A model generated the notes under the pieces. The model did no database searches, was not told the DNA's origin, and worked only from the letters and a program-made list of their open reading frames with translations. Shown here one piece after another: positions 9,824-18,706 of a stretch of DNA of 64,000 nucleotides (positions are counted from its first letter, which is position 1; each line of letters opens with the position of its first letter). Source of the stretch: Pseudomonas putida (GTDB lineage Bacteria > Pseudomonadota > Gammaproteobacteria > Pseudomonadales > Pseudomonadaceae); the NCBI RefSeq assembly GCF_030159595.1, contig NZ_BSKJ01000002.1, positions 365,881 through 429,880 on the forward strand, written 5' to 3'. The position numbers and the translations under genes are program-made.

Positions 9824-10248
9824 TGGCTGAACTACGCCTGCTACTGGGCTTCGACTACGGCAGCAAACAGATCGGCGTGGCCGTCGGCCAGGTGGTCACC
9901 GGCCAGGCCCGCGAACTGTGCACCCTGAAGGCGCAGAATGGTGTGCCAGACTGGGCTCAGGTGGAAAAACTCATCACTGAGTGGAAACCCGATGCCATCG
10001 TCGTCGGCCTGCCGCTGAACATGGACGGCACCCCCAGCGAAATGAGCGCCCGTGCCGAAAAGTTCGCACGCCGCCTGAATGGCCGCTTCAACCTGCCCGT
10101 GCACACCCACGACGAGCGCCTGACCACCTTCGAGGCCAAAGGCGAGCGCATGGCCCGTGGCGGCCAGCGCGGCAGCTACCGCGACAACCCGGTCGATGCC
10201 ATCGCCGCCGCCTTGTTGCTGCAAGGCTGGCTGGAGGCCAATACCTGA
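9823..10248 (+). CDS. ruvX: Putative pre-16S rRNA nuclease (YqgF/RuvX)
   Basis: RNase H-fold protein of 141 residues that in E. coli is required for 5' maturation of 16S rRNA. Visible signatures: [14 protein letters not shown] near the N-terminus (catalytic Asp at about 11), [13 protein letters not shown] in the middle, [10 protein letters not shown], and a C-terminal [17 protein letters not shown] containing the second acidic site. It overlaps yqgE by one base and precedes pyrR by about 50 bases. Confidence 0.93.
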   Translation: MAELRLLLGFDYGSKQIGVAVGQVVTGQARELCTLKAQNGVPDWAQVEKLITEWKPDAIVVGLPLNMDGTPSEMSARAEKFARRLNGRFNLPVHTHDERLTTFEAKGERMARGGQRGSYRDNPVDAIAAALLLQGWLEANT

Positions 10249-10297
10249 TCATCTTTGCCGCCGGGCCCACCCGGCGCACCCTTCCGAGGAGCCCGCA

Positions 10298-10816
10298 ATG
10301 AGCCTACCCAATCCCGCCGAGCTGATCCGGCAGATGGCTGTCGACCTTCGCGCCCACCTGGCCCGCCGCACCATCAGCGAGCCGCGTTACATCGGCATCC
10401 GCACCGGCGGTGTCTGGGTCGCCCAGGCCCTGCAGGAAGCCATGGGCGATACCAGCCCCATGGGCACCCTGGACGTTTCGTTCTACCGCGACGACTTCAG
10501 CCAGAACGGCCTGCACCCGCAAGTGCGCCCTTCCGAGCTGCCGTTCGAGGTCGAGGGCCAGCATCTGGTGCTGGTAGATGACGTGCTGATGAGCGGCCGC
10601 ACCGTCCGCGCCGCGCTCAACGAACTGTTCGATTATGGCCGCCCCGCCAGCGTCACCTTGGTCTGCCTGCTGGACCTGGATGCCGGCGAACTGCCCATTC
10701 GACCGAATGTGCTGGGTGCCACCCTGTCGCTGGCCGCCCATGAACGGGTAAAATTGACCGGACCCGCACCGCTCGCCCTCGAGCGCCAGGACCTCGCCTC
10801 CGCCTCCGCCCTTTAA
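10298..10816 (+). CDS. pyrR: PyrR bifunctional regulator / uracil phosphoribosyltransferase
   Basis: 172-residue type I phosphoribosyltransferase. The PRPP-binding loop [18 protein letters not shown] lies at about residues 90-107, with [11 protein letters not shown] near the N-terminus. In Pseudomonas PyrR regulates pyr genes; I see no clear attenuator leader before it. GAGGA Shine-Dalgarno is 7 bases before the ATG. It precedes pyrB by 12 bases. Confidence 0.92.
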   Translation: MSLPNPAELIRQMAVDLRAHLARRTISEPRYIGIRTGGVWVAQALQEAMGDTSPMGTLDVSFYRDDFSQNGLHPQVRPSELPFEVEGQHLVLVDDVLMSGRTVRAALNELFDYGRPASVTLVCLLDLDAGELPIRPNVLGATLSLAAHERVKLTGPAPLALERQDLASASAL

Positions 10817-10828
10817 GAGTCCCCCGCG

Positions 10829-11833
10829 ATGACGCCAATCGACGCCAAGCGCCCGCTGCAGCTCAATGATCAGGGCCAGCTGCGCCACTTCCTCTCGCTC
10901 GACGGTTTGCCCCGCGAACTGCTCACCGAGATCCTCGACACCGCCGACTCCTTCCTGGAAGTCGGTGCCCGGGCCGTGAAAAAAGTCCCGTTGCTGCGCG
11001 GCAAGACCGTGTGCAACGTGTTCTTCGAGAACTCCACCCGTACCCGCACCACCTTCGAACTGGCGGCCCAGCGCCTGTCGGCCGACGTGATCAGCCTGAA
11101 CGTGTCGACCTCCTCGACCAGCAAGGGCGAGACCCTGTTCGACACCCTGCGCAACCTCGAAGCCATGGCTGCCGACATGTTCGTGGTACGCCATTCCGAC
11201 TCCGGTGCCGCGCACTTCATCGCCGAGCATGTGTGCCCGGATGTCGCGGTGATCAACGGCGGTGACGGCCGCCACGCGCACCCGACCCAAGGCATGCTCG
11301 ACATGCTCACCATCCGCCGCCACAAGGGCAGCTTCGAGAACCTCTCGGTGGCCATCGTCGGCGACATCCTGCACTCGCGCGTGGCCCGCTCCGACATGCT
11401 GGCGCTCAAGGCGCTGGGCTGCCCGGACATCCGCGTGATCGGCCCGAAAACCCTGATCCCGATCGGCATCGAACAGTACGGCGTTAAGGTCTACACCGAC
11501 CTGGCCGAAGGCCTGAAGGACGTCGACGTGGTGATCATGCTGCGCCTGCAACGCGAGCGGATGGCCGGCGGCCTGCTGCCCAGCGAGGGCGAGTTCTACC
11601 GCCTGTTCGGCCTGACCACCGCGCGCCTGGCCGGGGCCAAGCCTGACGCTATCGTCATGCACCCAGGCCCGATCAACCGTGGCGTGGAAATCGAGTCGGC
11701 GGTGGCCGATGGCAAGCACTCGGTGATCCTCAACCAGGTCACCTACGGCATCGCCGTGCGCATGGCCGTGCTGTCCATGGCCATGAGCGGGCAGAACGCG
11801 CAACGTCAATTCGACCAGGAGAACGCCCAGTGA
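10829..11833 (+). CDS. pyrB: Aspartate carbamoyltransferase catalytic subunit
   Basis: First committed step of pyrimidine synthesis: carbamoyl phosphate plus aspartate to carbamoylaspartate. 334 residues, longer at the N-terminus than E. coli PyrB, as is usual for the Pseudomonas class. Carbamoyl-phosphate site [12 protein letters not shown] at about residues 68-79, TSSTSKGET loop, [11 protein letters not shown] and MHPGPINRG. It overlaps pyrC' by four bases (GTGA); the two proteins form a dodecameric complex in Pseudomonas. Confidence 0.96.
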   Translation: MTPIDAKRPLQLNDQGQLRHFLSLDGLPRELLTEILDTADSFLEVGARAVKKVPLLRGKTVCNVFFENSTRTRTTFELAAQRLSADVISLNVSTSSTSKGETLFDTLRNLEAMAADMFVVRHSDSGAAHFIAEHVCPDVAVINGGDGRHAHPTQGMLDMLTIRRHKGSFENLSVAIVGDILHSRVARSDMLALKALGCPDIRVIGPKTLIPIGIEQYGVKVYTDLAEGLKDVDVVIMLRLQRERMAGGLLPSEGEFYRLFGLTTARLAGAKPDAIVMHPGPINRGVEIESAVADGKHSVILNQVTYGIAVRMAVLSMAMSGQNAQRQFDQENAQ

Positions 11834-13101
11834 CCATCAGTATTCTTGGCGCCCGGGTCATCGATCCCAACACCGGCCTGGACCAGGTCACCGACCTGCA
11901 CCTGGACGGTGGCCGCATTGCCGCCATCGGCGCCGCCCCGACCGGTTTCAGCGCCAGCCGCACGATCCAGGCCGATGGCCTGGTCGCCGCGCCCGGCCTG
12001 GTCGACCTTGGTGTATCCCTGCGCGAGCCGGGCTACAGCCGCAAAGGCAACATCGCCAGTGAAACCCGCGCTGCCGTGGCGGGCGGTGTTACCAGCCTGT
12101 GCTGCCCGCCGCAGACCAAGCCGGTGCTGGATACCTCGGCGGTAGCCGAGCTGATCCTGGACCGCGCCCGCGAGGCCGCCAACAGCAAGGTCTACCCGAT
12201 CGGCGCCCTGACCAAGGGCCTGGAAGGCGAACAACTGGCCGAGCTGGTGGCCCTGCGTGACACCGGATGCGTGGCCTTCGGCAACGGCCTGAAGGAAATC
12301 CCCAACAACCGGACCCTGGCCCGCGCCCTGGAGTACGCCGCCACCTTCGATCTGACCGTGGTGTTCCACTCTCAGGACCGTGACCTGGCCCAGGGTGGCC
12401 TGGCCCATGAAGGTGCCATGGCCAGCTTCCTAGGCCTGCCTGGCATTCCGGAAAGTGCCGAAACCGTGGCCCTGGCGCGCAACCTGCTACTGGTGGAACA
12501 GAGTGGCGTGCGTGCGCACTTCACCCAGATCACCAGCGCCCGTGGCGCCCAGTTGATTGCCCAGGCCCAGGAACTCGGCCTGCCGGTAACCGCCGATGTG
12601 GCGCTGTACCAGCTGATCCTCACCGATGAGTCGCTGCGCGAGTTTTCCAGCCTGTACCATGTGCAGCCTCCGCTGCGCACTGCCAAAGACCGCGATGGCC
12701 TGCGCGCCGCCGTCAAATCGGGCGTGATCCAGGCGATTTCCAGCCACCACCAGCCACACGAACGCGATGCCAAGCTGGCCCCGTTCGGCGCCACCGAGCC
12801 GGGCATCAGCAGCGTCGAATTGCTGCTGCCACTGGCCATGACCCTGGTGCAGGACGGCCTGCTCGACCTGCCGACCTTGCTGGCCCGCCTGAGCAGCGGC
12901 CCGGCTGCCGCCCTGCGCCTGCCGGCTGGCGAGCTGAAAGTGGGTGGCGCGGCCGACCTGGTGCTGTTCGACCCGCAAGCGTCCACCGTTGCTGGCGAGC
13001 AATGGTTCTCGCGTGGCGAGAACTGCCCGTTCATCGGCCACTGCCTGCCGGGTGCGGTGCGTTATACCTTGGTCGATGGGCATGTTTGCCACGAGGCCTG
13101 A
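11830..13101 (+). CDS. pyrC': PyrC', non-catalytic dihydroorotase-like subunit of ATCase
   Basis: 423-residue dihydroorotase homologue (also called PyrX) that stabilises the Pseudomonas ATCase. Where active dihydroorotases have the metal motif DxHxH, this protein reads [13 protein letters not shown]: both His are missing, so it should not bind the metal pair or catalyse. The rest of the TIM-barrel fold is retained ([30 protein letters not shown]). Start GTG overlaps the pyrB stop. Confidence 0.94.
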   Translation: MTISILGARVIDPNTGLDQVTDLHLDGGRIAAIGAAPTGFSASRTIQADGLVAAPGLVDLGVSLREPGYSRKGNIASETRAAVAGGVTSLCCPPQTKPVLDTSAVAELILDRAREAANSKVYPIGALTKGLEGEQLAELVALRDTGCVAFGNGLKEIPNNRTLARALEYAATFDLTVVFHSQDRDLAQGGLAHEGAMASFLGLPGIPESAETVALARNLLLVEQSGVRAHFTQITSARGAQLIAQAQELGLPVTADVALYQLILTDESLREFSSLYHVQPPLRTAKDRDGLRAAVKSGVIQAISSHHQPHERDAKLAPFGATEPGISSVELLLPLAMTLVQDGLLDLPTLLARLSSGPAAALRLPAGELKVGGAADLVLFDPQASTVAGEQWFSRGENCPFIGHCLPGAVRYTLVDGHVCHEA

Positions 13102-13105
13102 GTAA

Positions 13106-13197
13106 GGCCATTCGCGGGTAAACCCGCTCCCACAGGTGTTGCGCTGCCCTTGAGAGCAGCGCTGTCCCTGTGGGAGCGGGTTTACCCGCGAATGATC
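13106..13197. repeat. REP pair with an inner hairpin
   Basis: Inverted REP arms at about 13107-13136 and 13167-13194 (core CGCGGGTAAACCCGCTCC and its complement). The spacer holds a second perfect stem, GCGCTGC at 13141-13147 with GCAGCGC at 13156-13162. Between pyrC' and hslV. Confidence 0.9.
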
Positions 13198-13314
13198 CAA
13201 CGTAGCTGTACCTGCCAAGCGCGACCATTCATCCCACACGGTTGAAATCCTTCCCCCCACCCCCATATGAGTCTGCATCAGGCACTTTCGCCCCGCTGCG
13301 TGGAGACTCTCCCC

Positions 13315-13845
13315 TTGACCACCATCGTTTCTGTCCGCCGTAACGGCAAAGTCGTCATGGGTGGCGACGGCCAGGTATCCCTCGGCAACACCGTGATGAA
13401 AGGCAACGCCAAAAAGGTGCGCCGCCTGTACCACGGCCAGGTCATTGCGGGCTTCGCCGGTGCGACCGCCGATGCCTTCACCCTGTTCGAACGTTTTGAA
13501 GGCCAACTGGAAAAACACCAGGGCCACCTGGTCCGCGCCGCCGTCGAGCTGGCCAAGGAATGGCGTACCGACCGCTCCCTGAGCCGCCTGGAAGCCATGC
13601 TGGCTGTGGCCAACAAGGACGCCTCGCTGATCATTACCGGCAACGGCGACGTGGTCGAACCTGAAGACGGCCTGATCGCCATGGGTTCCGGTGGCGCCTA
13701 CGCCCAGGCCGCAGCCCGCGCCCTGCTGAACAAGACCGACCTCTCGGCGCGTGAAATCGCCGAAACCGCCCTGAACATCGCCGGTGACATCTGCGTGTTC
13801 ACCAACCACAACCTGACCATCGAGGAGCAGGACCTGGCCGATTAA
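13315..13845 (+). CDS. hslV: HslV, ATP-dependent protease peptidase subunit
   Basis: Threonine peptidase of the HslVU (ClpQY) protease, 176 residues. The start is TTG at 13315: this places the catalytic Thr directly after the initiator ([19 protein letters not shown]), and GGAGA lies about 8 bases upstream. An upstream in-frame ATG-like extension from 13267 would bury the nucleophile and is rejected. Pattern [16 protein letters not shown] near residue 120 fits the family. Followed by hslU with a terminator-like hairpin between. Confidence 0.96.
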   Translation: MTTIVSVRRNGKVVMGGDGQVSLGNTVMKGNAKKVRRLYHGQVIAGFAGATADAFTLFERFEGQLEKHQGHLVRAAVELAKEWRTDRSLSRLEAMLAVANKDASLIITGNGDVVEPEDGLIAMGSGGAYAQAAARALLNKTDLSAREIAETALNIAGDICVFTNHNLTIEEQDLAD

Positions 13846-13860
13846 TCAGTTGTTCTGGCG

Positions 13861-13882
13861 TCCCGCTGCGAGCGGGATTTTT
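13861..13882 (+). terminator. Terminator-like hairpin between hslV and hslU
   Basis: TCCCGCT-GCG-AGCGGGA stem followed by TTTTT. It lies in the 67-73 base gap of the hslVU operon and may give less hslU than hslV mRNA. Confidence 0.7.
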
Positions 13883-13918
13883 CCACGCTGATTCATCCGC
13901 CCAAGGACCGTATTGACC

Positions 13919-15262
13919 ATGTCCATGACCCCCCGCGAGATCGTCCACGAACTCAACCGCCACATCATCGGCCAGGACGACGCCAAGCGCGCCGTGGCCA
14001 TTGCCCTGCGCAACCGCTGGCGGCGCATGCAGCTGCCTGCCGAGCTGCGTGCCGAAGTGACCCCGAAGAACATCCTGATGATCGGCCCTACCGGCGTCGG
14101 CAAGACCGAAATCGCCCGTCGCCTGGCCAAGCTGGCCAACGCACCGTTCCTCAAGGTCGAAGCCACCAAGTTCACCGAAGTGGGCTATGTGGGCCGCGAC
14201 GTCGAGTCGATCATCCGTGACCTGGCCGACGCCGCGCTGAAGATGCTGCGCGAGCAAGAGATCATCCGCGTGCGCCACCGCGCCGAAGATGCCGCCGAAG
14301 ACCGTATCCTCGATGCCCTGCTGCCGCAGGCACGGGTCAGCAGCTTCGCTGAAGAAGCCGCGCAGACCAGCACCGATTCCAACACCCGCCAGCTGTTCCG
14401 CAAGCGCCTGCGTGAAGGCCAGCTGGACGACAAGGAAATCGAGATCGAGGTGGCCGATGCCGTGGGCGTCGAAATTGCCGCGCCACCCGGCATGGAAGAA
14501 ATGACCAACCAGCTGCAGAGCCTGTTTGCCAACATGGGCAAAGGCAAGCGCAAGGCGCGCAAGCTGAAGGTGAAAGAAGCGCTGAAGATGGTTCGCGATG
14601 AAGAAGCGAGCCGCCTGGTCAACGAGGAAGAGCTCAAGGCCAAGGCACTGGAAGCGGTCGAGCAGCACGGCATCGTGTTCATCGACGAAATCGACAAGGT
14701 TGCCAAGCGTGGTAATGTTGGCGGTGCCGACGTATCGCGTGAAGGCGTACAGCGCGACCTGCTGCCGCTGATCGAAGGCTGCACCGTCAACACCAAGCTG
14801 GGCATGGTCAAGACCGACCATATCCTGTTCATTGCCTCGGGTGCATTCCACCTGAGCAAGCCAAGCGATCTGGTGCCCGAGCTGCAAGGCCGTCTGCCGA
14901 TCCGTGTTGAACTGAAGGCACTGACCCCGGAAGACTTCGAGCGCATCCTGCAAGAGCCGCATGCTTCGCTGACGGAGCAGTACCAGGCACTGCTGAAAAC
15001 CGAAGGCCTGAACATCGCGTTCCAGGCTGACGGCATCAAGCGCCTGGCCGAGATTGCCTACCAGGTGAACGAGAAGACCGAGAACATCGGTGCCCGTCGC
15101 CTGCACACCCTGCTTGAGCGTTTGCTTGAAGAAGTGTCGTTCAGCGCTGGCGACCTGGCCAGTGCCCATGACGAAACGCCGATCCAGATCGACGCGGCGT
15201 ATGTGAACAGCCACCTGGGTGAGCTGGCGCAGAACGAAGACCTGTCGCGCTACATCCTGTAA
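13919..15262 (+). CDS. hslU: HslU, ATPase subunit of the HslVU protease
   Basis: AAA+ unfoldase (ClpY), 447 residues, that feeds substrates to HslV. Walker [10 protein letters not shown] at about 57-65, an inserted I-domain (about 110-245), Walker [10 protein letters not shown] near 250, sensor region ASGAFH, and the C-terminal tail EDLSRYIL that inserts into HslV. ATG at 13919 chosen; an in-frame TTG two codons earlier (13913) also has a plausible Shine-Dalgarno (AAGGA at 13903). Confidence 0.96.
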   Translation: MSMTPREIVHELNRHIIGQDDAKRAVAIALRNRWRRMQLPAELRAEVTPKNILMIGPTGVGKTEIARRLAKLANAPFLKVEATKFTEVGYVGRDVESIIRDLADAALKMLREQEIIRVRHRAEDAAEDRILDALLPQARVSSFAEEAAQTSTDSNTRQLFRKRLREGQLDDKEIEIEVADAVGVEIAAPPGMEEMTNQLQSLFANMGKGKRKARKLKVKEALKMVRDEEASRLVNEEELKAKALEAVEQHGIVFIDEIDKVAKRGNVGGADVSREGVQRDLLPLIEGCTVNTKLGMVKTDHILFIASGAFHLSKPSDLVPELQGRLPIRVELKALTPEDFERILQEPHASLTEQYQALLKTEGLNIAFQADGIKRLAEIAYQVNEKTENIGARRLHTLLERLLEEVSFSAGDLASAHDETPIQIDAAYVNSHLGELAQNEDLSRYIL

Positions 15263-15278
15263 ATACGGCGTCTTCTTC

Positions 15279-15359
15279 TTCGCGGGCAAGCCCGCTCCCA
15301 CAGGATCACCACAGGCCTGAAGCATGTGGTGATCCTGTGGGAGCGGGCTTGCCCGCGAA
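15279..15359. repeat. REP pair with perfect 35-base arms
   Basis: Left arm 15279-15313 and right arm 15325-15359 are exact reverse complements over 35 bases with an 11-base spacer, extending the REP core (TTCGCGGGCAAGCCCGCTCC) by ATCACCACA. Lies between hslU and the DUF971 gene and can form a long stable hairpin. Confidence 0.93.
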
Positions 15360-15424
15360 TAGGCCCTTGAATCCCTCCACCATAAGCTGGAAGCTTGCTT
15401 CATCAGCTCTGGAGAGATGCCACC

Positions 15425-15802
15425 ATGGCCCGCCTGCCCACCGCCATCAACCTGCACAAAGCCTCTAAAACCCTCACCCTCACCTACGCCCCCGGCGAGG
15501 TCTACCACCTGCCCGCCGAACTCCTGCGCGTGCACTCCCCCTCCGCCGAGGTCCAGGGCCACGGCAACCCCATCCTGCAATTTGGCAAGATCAACGTCGG
15601 CCTCCTCGGCCTGGAACCTGCCGGCCAATATGCACTGAAACTGACCTTCGACGACGGCCATGATAGCGGCCTGTTCACCTGGGAATACCTTGAGCAGCTG
15701 TGCCTGCGCCAGGAGCAGCTATGGGCCGAATACCTCGACGAGCTGCACAAGGCCGGAAAATCCCGCGACCCGGCCGAGTCGGTGGTTAAGCTCATGCTCT
15801 AG
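15425..15802 (+). CDS. DUF971 family protein
   Basis: 125-residue protein resembling the N-terminal domain of gamma-butyrobetaine hydroxylase (DUF971), often seen as a stand-alone gene or linked to metal/FeS functions; role unknown. Features: LHKASKTLTLTYAPGEVYHLPAELLRVHSPSAEVQ and DGHDSGLFTWEYLEQL. The ATG at 15425 follows GGAGAGA. In P. putida it sits between hslU and phaC1, as here. Confidence 0.88.
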   Translation: MARLPTAINLHKASKTLTLTYAPGEVYHLPAELLRVHSPSAEVQGHGNPILQFGKINVGLLGLEPAGQYALKLTFDDGHDSGLFTWEYLEQLCLRQEQLWAEYLDELHKAGKSRDPAESVVKLML

Positions 15803-15861
15803 CGCAAGGCCTGCAGGGTTTAGAGCGCATTTTCTAAATTCATCTGTTTGAATGACTTACA

Positions 15862-15886
15862 GACAGCCCAGTGAAGGGCTGTCTTG
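15862..15886 (+). terminator. Hairpin after the DUF971 gene
   Basis: GACAGCCC (15862-15869), loop AGTGAA, GGGCTGTC (15876-15883), then a short TT. Likely ends the DUF971 transcript before the phaC1 promoter; the weak T-run lowers confidence. Confidence 0.6.
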
Positions 15887-15919
15887 CGCATTACATGAAA
15901 GTCGGGTAACCAATGGGTG

Positions 15920-15935
15920 TGGCAAGTTCCCTGCA
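15920..15935 (+). promoter_or_regulatory. Sigma54-type -24/-12 promoter candidate for phaC1
   Basis: TGGCAAG-TTCC-CTGCA matches the RpoN consensus (TGGCAcG-N4-tTGCA) with GG and GC at the right spacing. It is about 135 bases upstream of the phaC1 ATG. RpoN-type promoters before phaC1 have been proposed in Pseudomonas. Confidence 0.55.
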
Positions 15936-16001
15936 TCCTTTTGCAGGCAGTCAGAACCCCCGCAGCACCGCTGTTCCTTATCACTGGTCACCCGAGTAGC
16001 A

Positions 16002-16043
16002 GTACCGGGCTCAGGGCTGTGCACCCGTCACAGCAACCGGTAC
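16002..16043 (+). promoter_or_regulatory. Nested leader hairpin of phaC1
   Basis: Outer arms GTACCGG (16002-16008) and CCGGTAC (16037-16043) enclose an inner stem GCTGTG (16016-16021) / CACAGC (16029-16034). The structure ends about 27 bases before the ATG and would lie in the 5' UTR. Confidence 0.5.
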
Positions 16044-16070
16044 TCGTCTCAGGACAACGGAGCGTCGTAG

Positions 16071-17750
16071 ATGAGTAACAAGAACAACGATGAGCTGCAG
16101 CGGCAGGCCTCGGACAACACCCTGGGGCTGAACCCGGTCATCGGCATTCGCCGCAAGGACCTGTTGAGCTCGGCACGTACCGTGCTGCGCCAGGCCGTGC
16201 GCCAACCGCTGCACAGCGCCAAGCATGTGGCCCACTTTGGCCTGGAGCTGAAGAACGTGCTGCTGGGCAAATCCAGCCTGGCCCCGGAAAGCGACGACCG
16301 TCGCTTCAACGACCCGGCCTGGAGCAACAACCCGCTGTACCGCCGCTACCTGCAAACCTACCTGGCCTGGCGCAAGGAGCTGCAGGACTGGATCGGCAGC
16401 AGCGACCTGTCACCGCAAGACATCAGCCGCGGCCAGTTCGTCATCAACCTGATGACCGAAGCCATGGCGCCGACCAACACCCTGTCCAACCCGGCAGCGG
16501 TCAAACGCTTCTTCGAAACCGGCGGCAAGAGCCTGCTCGATGGCCTGTCCAACCTGGCCAAGGACATGGTCAACAACGGCGGCATGCCCAGCCAGGTAAA
16601 CATGGATGCCTTCGAAGTGGGCAAGAACCTGGGCACCAGCGAAGGTGCCGTGGTGTTCCGCAACGATGTGCTGGAGCTGATCCAGTACAGCCCCATCACT
16701 GAACAGGTGCATGCCCGCCCCTTGCTGGTGGTACCGCCGCAGATCAACAAGTTCTATGTGTTCGACCTGAGCCCGGAAAAGAGCCTGGCGCGCTACTGCC
16801 TGCGTTCGCAGCAGCAGACCTTCATCATCAGCTGGCGCAACCCGACCAAGGCCCAGCGCGAATGGGGCCTGTCCACTTACATCGATGCACTCAAGGAAGC
16901 GGTCGACGCCGTGCTGGCGATTACCGGCAGCAAGGACCTGAACATGCTCGGTGCCTGCTCTGGCGGCATCACCTGCACCGCGCTGGTGGGCCACTATGCC
17001 GCCATCGGCGAAAACAAGGTCAATGCCCTGACCCTGCTGGTCAGCGTGCTGGACACCACCATGGACAACCAGGTCGCATTGTTCGTCGACGAACAGACCC
17101 TGGAAGCCGCCAAGCGCCACTCCTACCAGGCGGGCGTGCTGGAAGGCAGCGAAATGGCCAAGGTGTTCGCCTGGATGCGCCCCAACGACCTGATCTGGAA
17201 CTACTGGGTCAACAACTACCTGCTCGGCAACGAGCCGCCGGTGTTCGACATCCTGTTCTGGAACAACGACACCACGCGCCTGCCGGCCGCCTTCCACGGC
17301 GACCTGATCGAAATGTTCAAGAGCAACCCGCTGATCCGCCCGGACGCACTGGAAGTGTGCGGCACGCCGATCGACCTGAAAAATGTGCACTGCGACATTT
17401 TCAGCGTTGCCGGTACCGCCGACCACATCACCCCGTGGCAATCGTGCTACCGCTCGGCGCACTTGTTCGGCGGCAAGATCGAGTTCGTGCTGTCCAACAG
17501 CGGCCACATCCAGAGCATTCTCAACCCGCCAGGCAACCCCAAGTCGCGCTTCATGACCGGCGCTGATCGCCCGGGCGACCCGGTGGCCTGGCAGGAAAAC
17601 GCCACCAAGCACGCCGACTCCTGGTGGCTGCACTGGCAGAGCTGGCTGAGCGAACGTGCCGGGGAGCTGAAAAAAGCACCGACCCGCCTGGGCAACCGCG
17701 CTTATGCCGCTGGCGAAGCCGCCCCAGGCACCTACGTTCACGAGCGTTGA
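16071..17750 (+). CDS. phaC1: Class II poly(3-hydroxyalkanoate) synthase 1
   Basis: Polymerises medium-chain-length 3-hydroxyacyl-CoA at the granule surface. 559 residues, the usual class II length. The alpha/beta-hydrolase catalytic triad is visible: C296 in the lipase-box-like GACSGG, D451 in TADHITPW, and H479 in SGHIQS. Codons 3-6 contain the A-rich run AACAAGAACAAC (16077-16088), fitting the Crc/Hfq motif AANAANAA; Crc is known to repress phaC1 translation in P. putida. First gene of the phaC1-Z-C2-D cluster. Confidence 0.97.
   Translation: MSNKNNDELQRQASDNTLGLNPVIGIRRKDLLSSARTVLRQAVRQPLHSAKHVAHFGLELKNVLLGKSSLAPESDDRRFNDPAWSNNPLYRRYLQTYLAWRKELQDWIGSSDLSPQDISRGQFVINLMTEAMAPTNTLSNPAAVKRFFETGGKSLLDGLSNLAKDMVNNGGMPSQVNMDAFEVGKNLGTSEGAVVFRNDVLELIQYSPITEQVHARPLLVVPPQINKFYVFDLSPEKSLARYCLRSQQQTFIISWRNPTKAQREWGLSTYIDALKEAVDAVLAITGSKDLNMLGACSGGITCTALVGHYAAIGENKVNALTLLVSVLDTTMDNQVALFVDEQTLEAAKRHSYQAGVLEGSEMAKVFAWMRPNDLIWNYWVNNYLLGNEPPVFDILFWNNDTTRLPAAFHGDLIEMFKSNPLIRPDALEVCGTPIDLKNVHCDIFSVAGTADHITPWQSCYRSAHLFGGKIEFVLSNSGHIQSILNPPGNPKSRFMTGADRPGDPVAWQENATKHADSWWLHWQSWLSERAGELKKAPTRLGNRAYAAGEAAPGTYVHER
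16077..16088 (+). promoter_or_regulatory. Crc/Hfq A-rich motif at the phaC1 start
   Basis: AACAAGAACAAC, matching AANAANAA, spans codons 3-6 just after the ATG, a typical position for catabolite-repression control by Hfq/Crc. Confidence 0.6.
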
Positions 17751-17758
17751 GTTGCCTT

Positions 17759-17790
17759 GCCGTGGTCGCCATGAGCGGGCCACGGCACTC
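17759..17790 (+). terminator. Terminator-like hairpin between phaC1 and phaZ
   Basis: GCCGTGG (17759-17765) pairs with CCACGGC (17780-17786), followed by ACTCTTTTC. It probably gives partial termination inside the pha operon. Confidence 0.6.
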
Positions 17791-17812
17791 TTTTCACGAC
17801 AGAGTCGAACGC

Positions 17813-18664
17813 ATGCCGGAACCCTACATCTTCAGGACCGTCGAACTGGACGACCAGTCCATTCGCACCGCCGTCCGCCCGGGCAAGCCGCACCTGACAC
17901 CGTTGCTGATCTTCAACGGCATCGGCGCCAACCTGGAGCTGGTGTTCCCGTTCATCGAGGCGCTTGACCCGGACCTGGAGGTGATCGCCTTCGATGTGCC
18001 CGGTGTGGGTGGTTCATCCACCCCGCGTCACCCCTATCGCTTTCCTGGCCTGGCCAAGCTCACGGCACGCATGCTCGATTACCTGAACTACGGCCAGGTC
18101 AGCGCCATCGGCGTTTCCTGGGGCGGCGCGCTGGCCCAGCAGTTTGCCCATGACTACCCGGAACGCTGCAAGAAACTGGTATTGGCCGCCACCGCCGCAG
18201 GCGCGGTCATGGTGCCCGGCAAGCCCAAGGTGCTGTGGATGATGGCCAGCCCCAGGCGCTATGTGCAGCCGTCCCATGTGATCCGCATTGCGCCAATGAT
18301 CTACGGCGGCGCCTTCCGCCGCGACCCGGACCTGGCCATGCACCATGCGTCCAAGGTGCGCTCCGGCGGCAAGCTGGGCTACTACTGGCAACTGTTCGCC
18401 GGGCTGGGCTGGACCAGCATTCACTGGTTGCACAAGATCCACCAGCCGACCCTGGTACTGGCGGGTGACGACGACCCGCTGATCCCGTTGGTGAACATGC
18501 GCCTGCTGGCTTGGCGGATTCCCAATGCCCAGCTACACATAATCGACGATGGCCACCTGTTCCTGATTACCCGGGCCGAGGCCGTCGCACCGATCATCAT
18601 GAAGTTTCTCCAGGAAGAACGTCAGCGCGCGGTCATGCACCCGCGCCCCGCCTCTGGCGGTTGA
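17813..18664 (+). CDS. phaZ: PHA depolymerase (intracellular)
   Basis: Granule-bound alpha/beta-hydrolase (283 residues) that releases 3-hydroxyalkanoates from medium-chain-length PHA. Lipase box GVSWGG with nucleophile S102; acid in GDDDPLIP; His in IDDGHLFL near the C-terminus. Start MPEPYIFRTVELDD agrees with known PhaZ; an in-frame ATG 14 codons upstream lies within the preceding hairpin and is less likely. Lies between the two synthase genes. Confidence 0.96.
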   Translation: MPEPYIFRTVELDDQSIRTAVRPGKPHLTPLLIFNGIGANLELVFPFIEALDPDLEVIAFDVPGVGGSSTPRHPYRFPGLAKLTARMLDYLNYGQVSAIGVSWGGALAQQFAHDYPERCKKLVLAATAAGAVMVPGKPKVLWMMASPRRYVQPSHVIRIAPMIYGGAFRRDPDLAMHHASKVRSGGKLGYYWQLFAGLGWTSIHWLHKIHQPTLVLAGDDDPLIPLVNMRLLAWRIPNAQLHIIDDGHLFLITRAEAVAPIIMKFLQEERQRAVMHPRPASGG

Positions 18665-18706
18665 TTGTCGCTGCCCAATGATCGGGTAAGACGAGGGAGT
18701 GTTGCC

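Noticed and set aside
17771..17812. Upstream in-frame ATG for phaZ
   Set aside because: Lies within the phaC1-phaZ hairpin and adds residues absent from known PhaZ.
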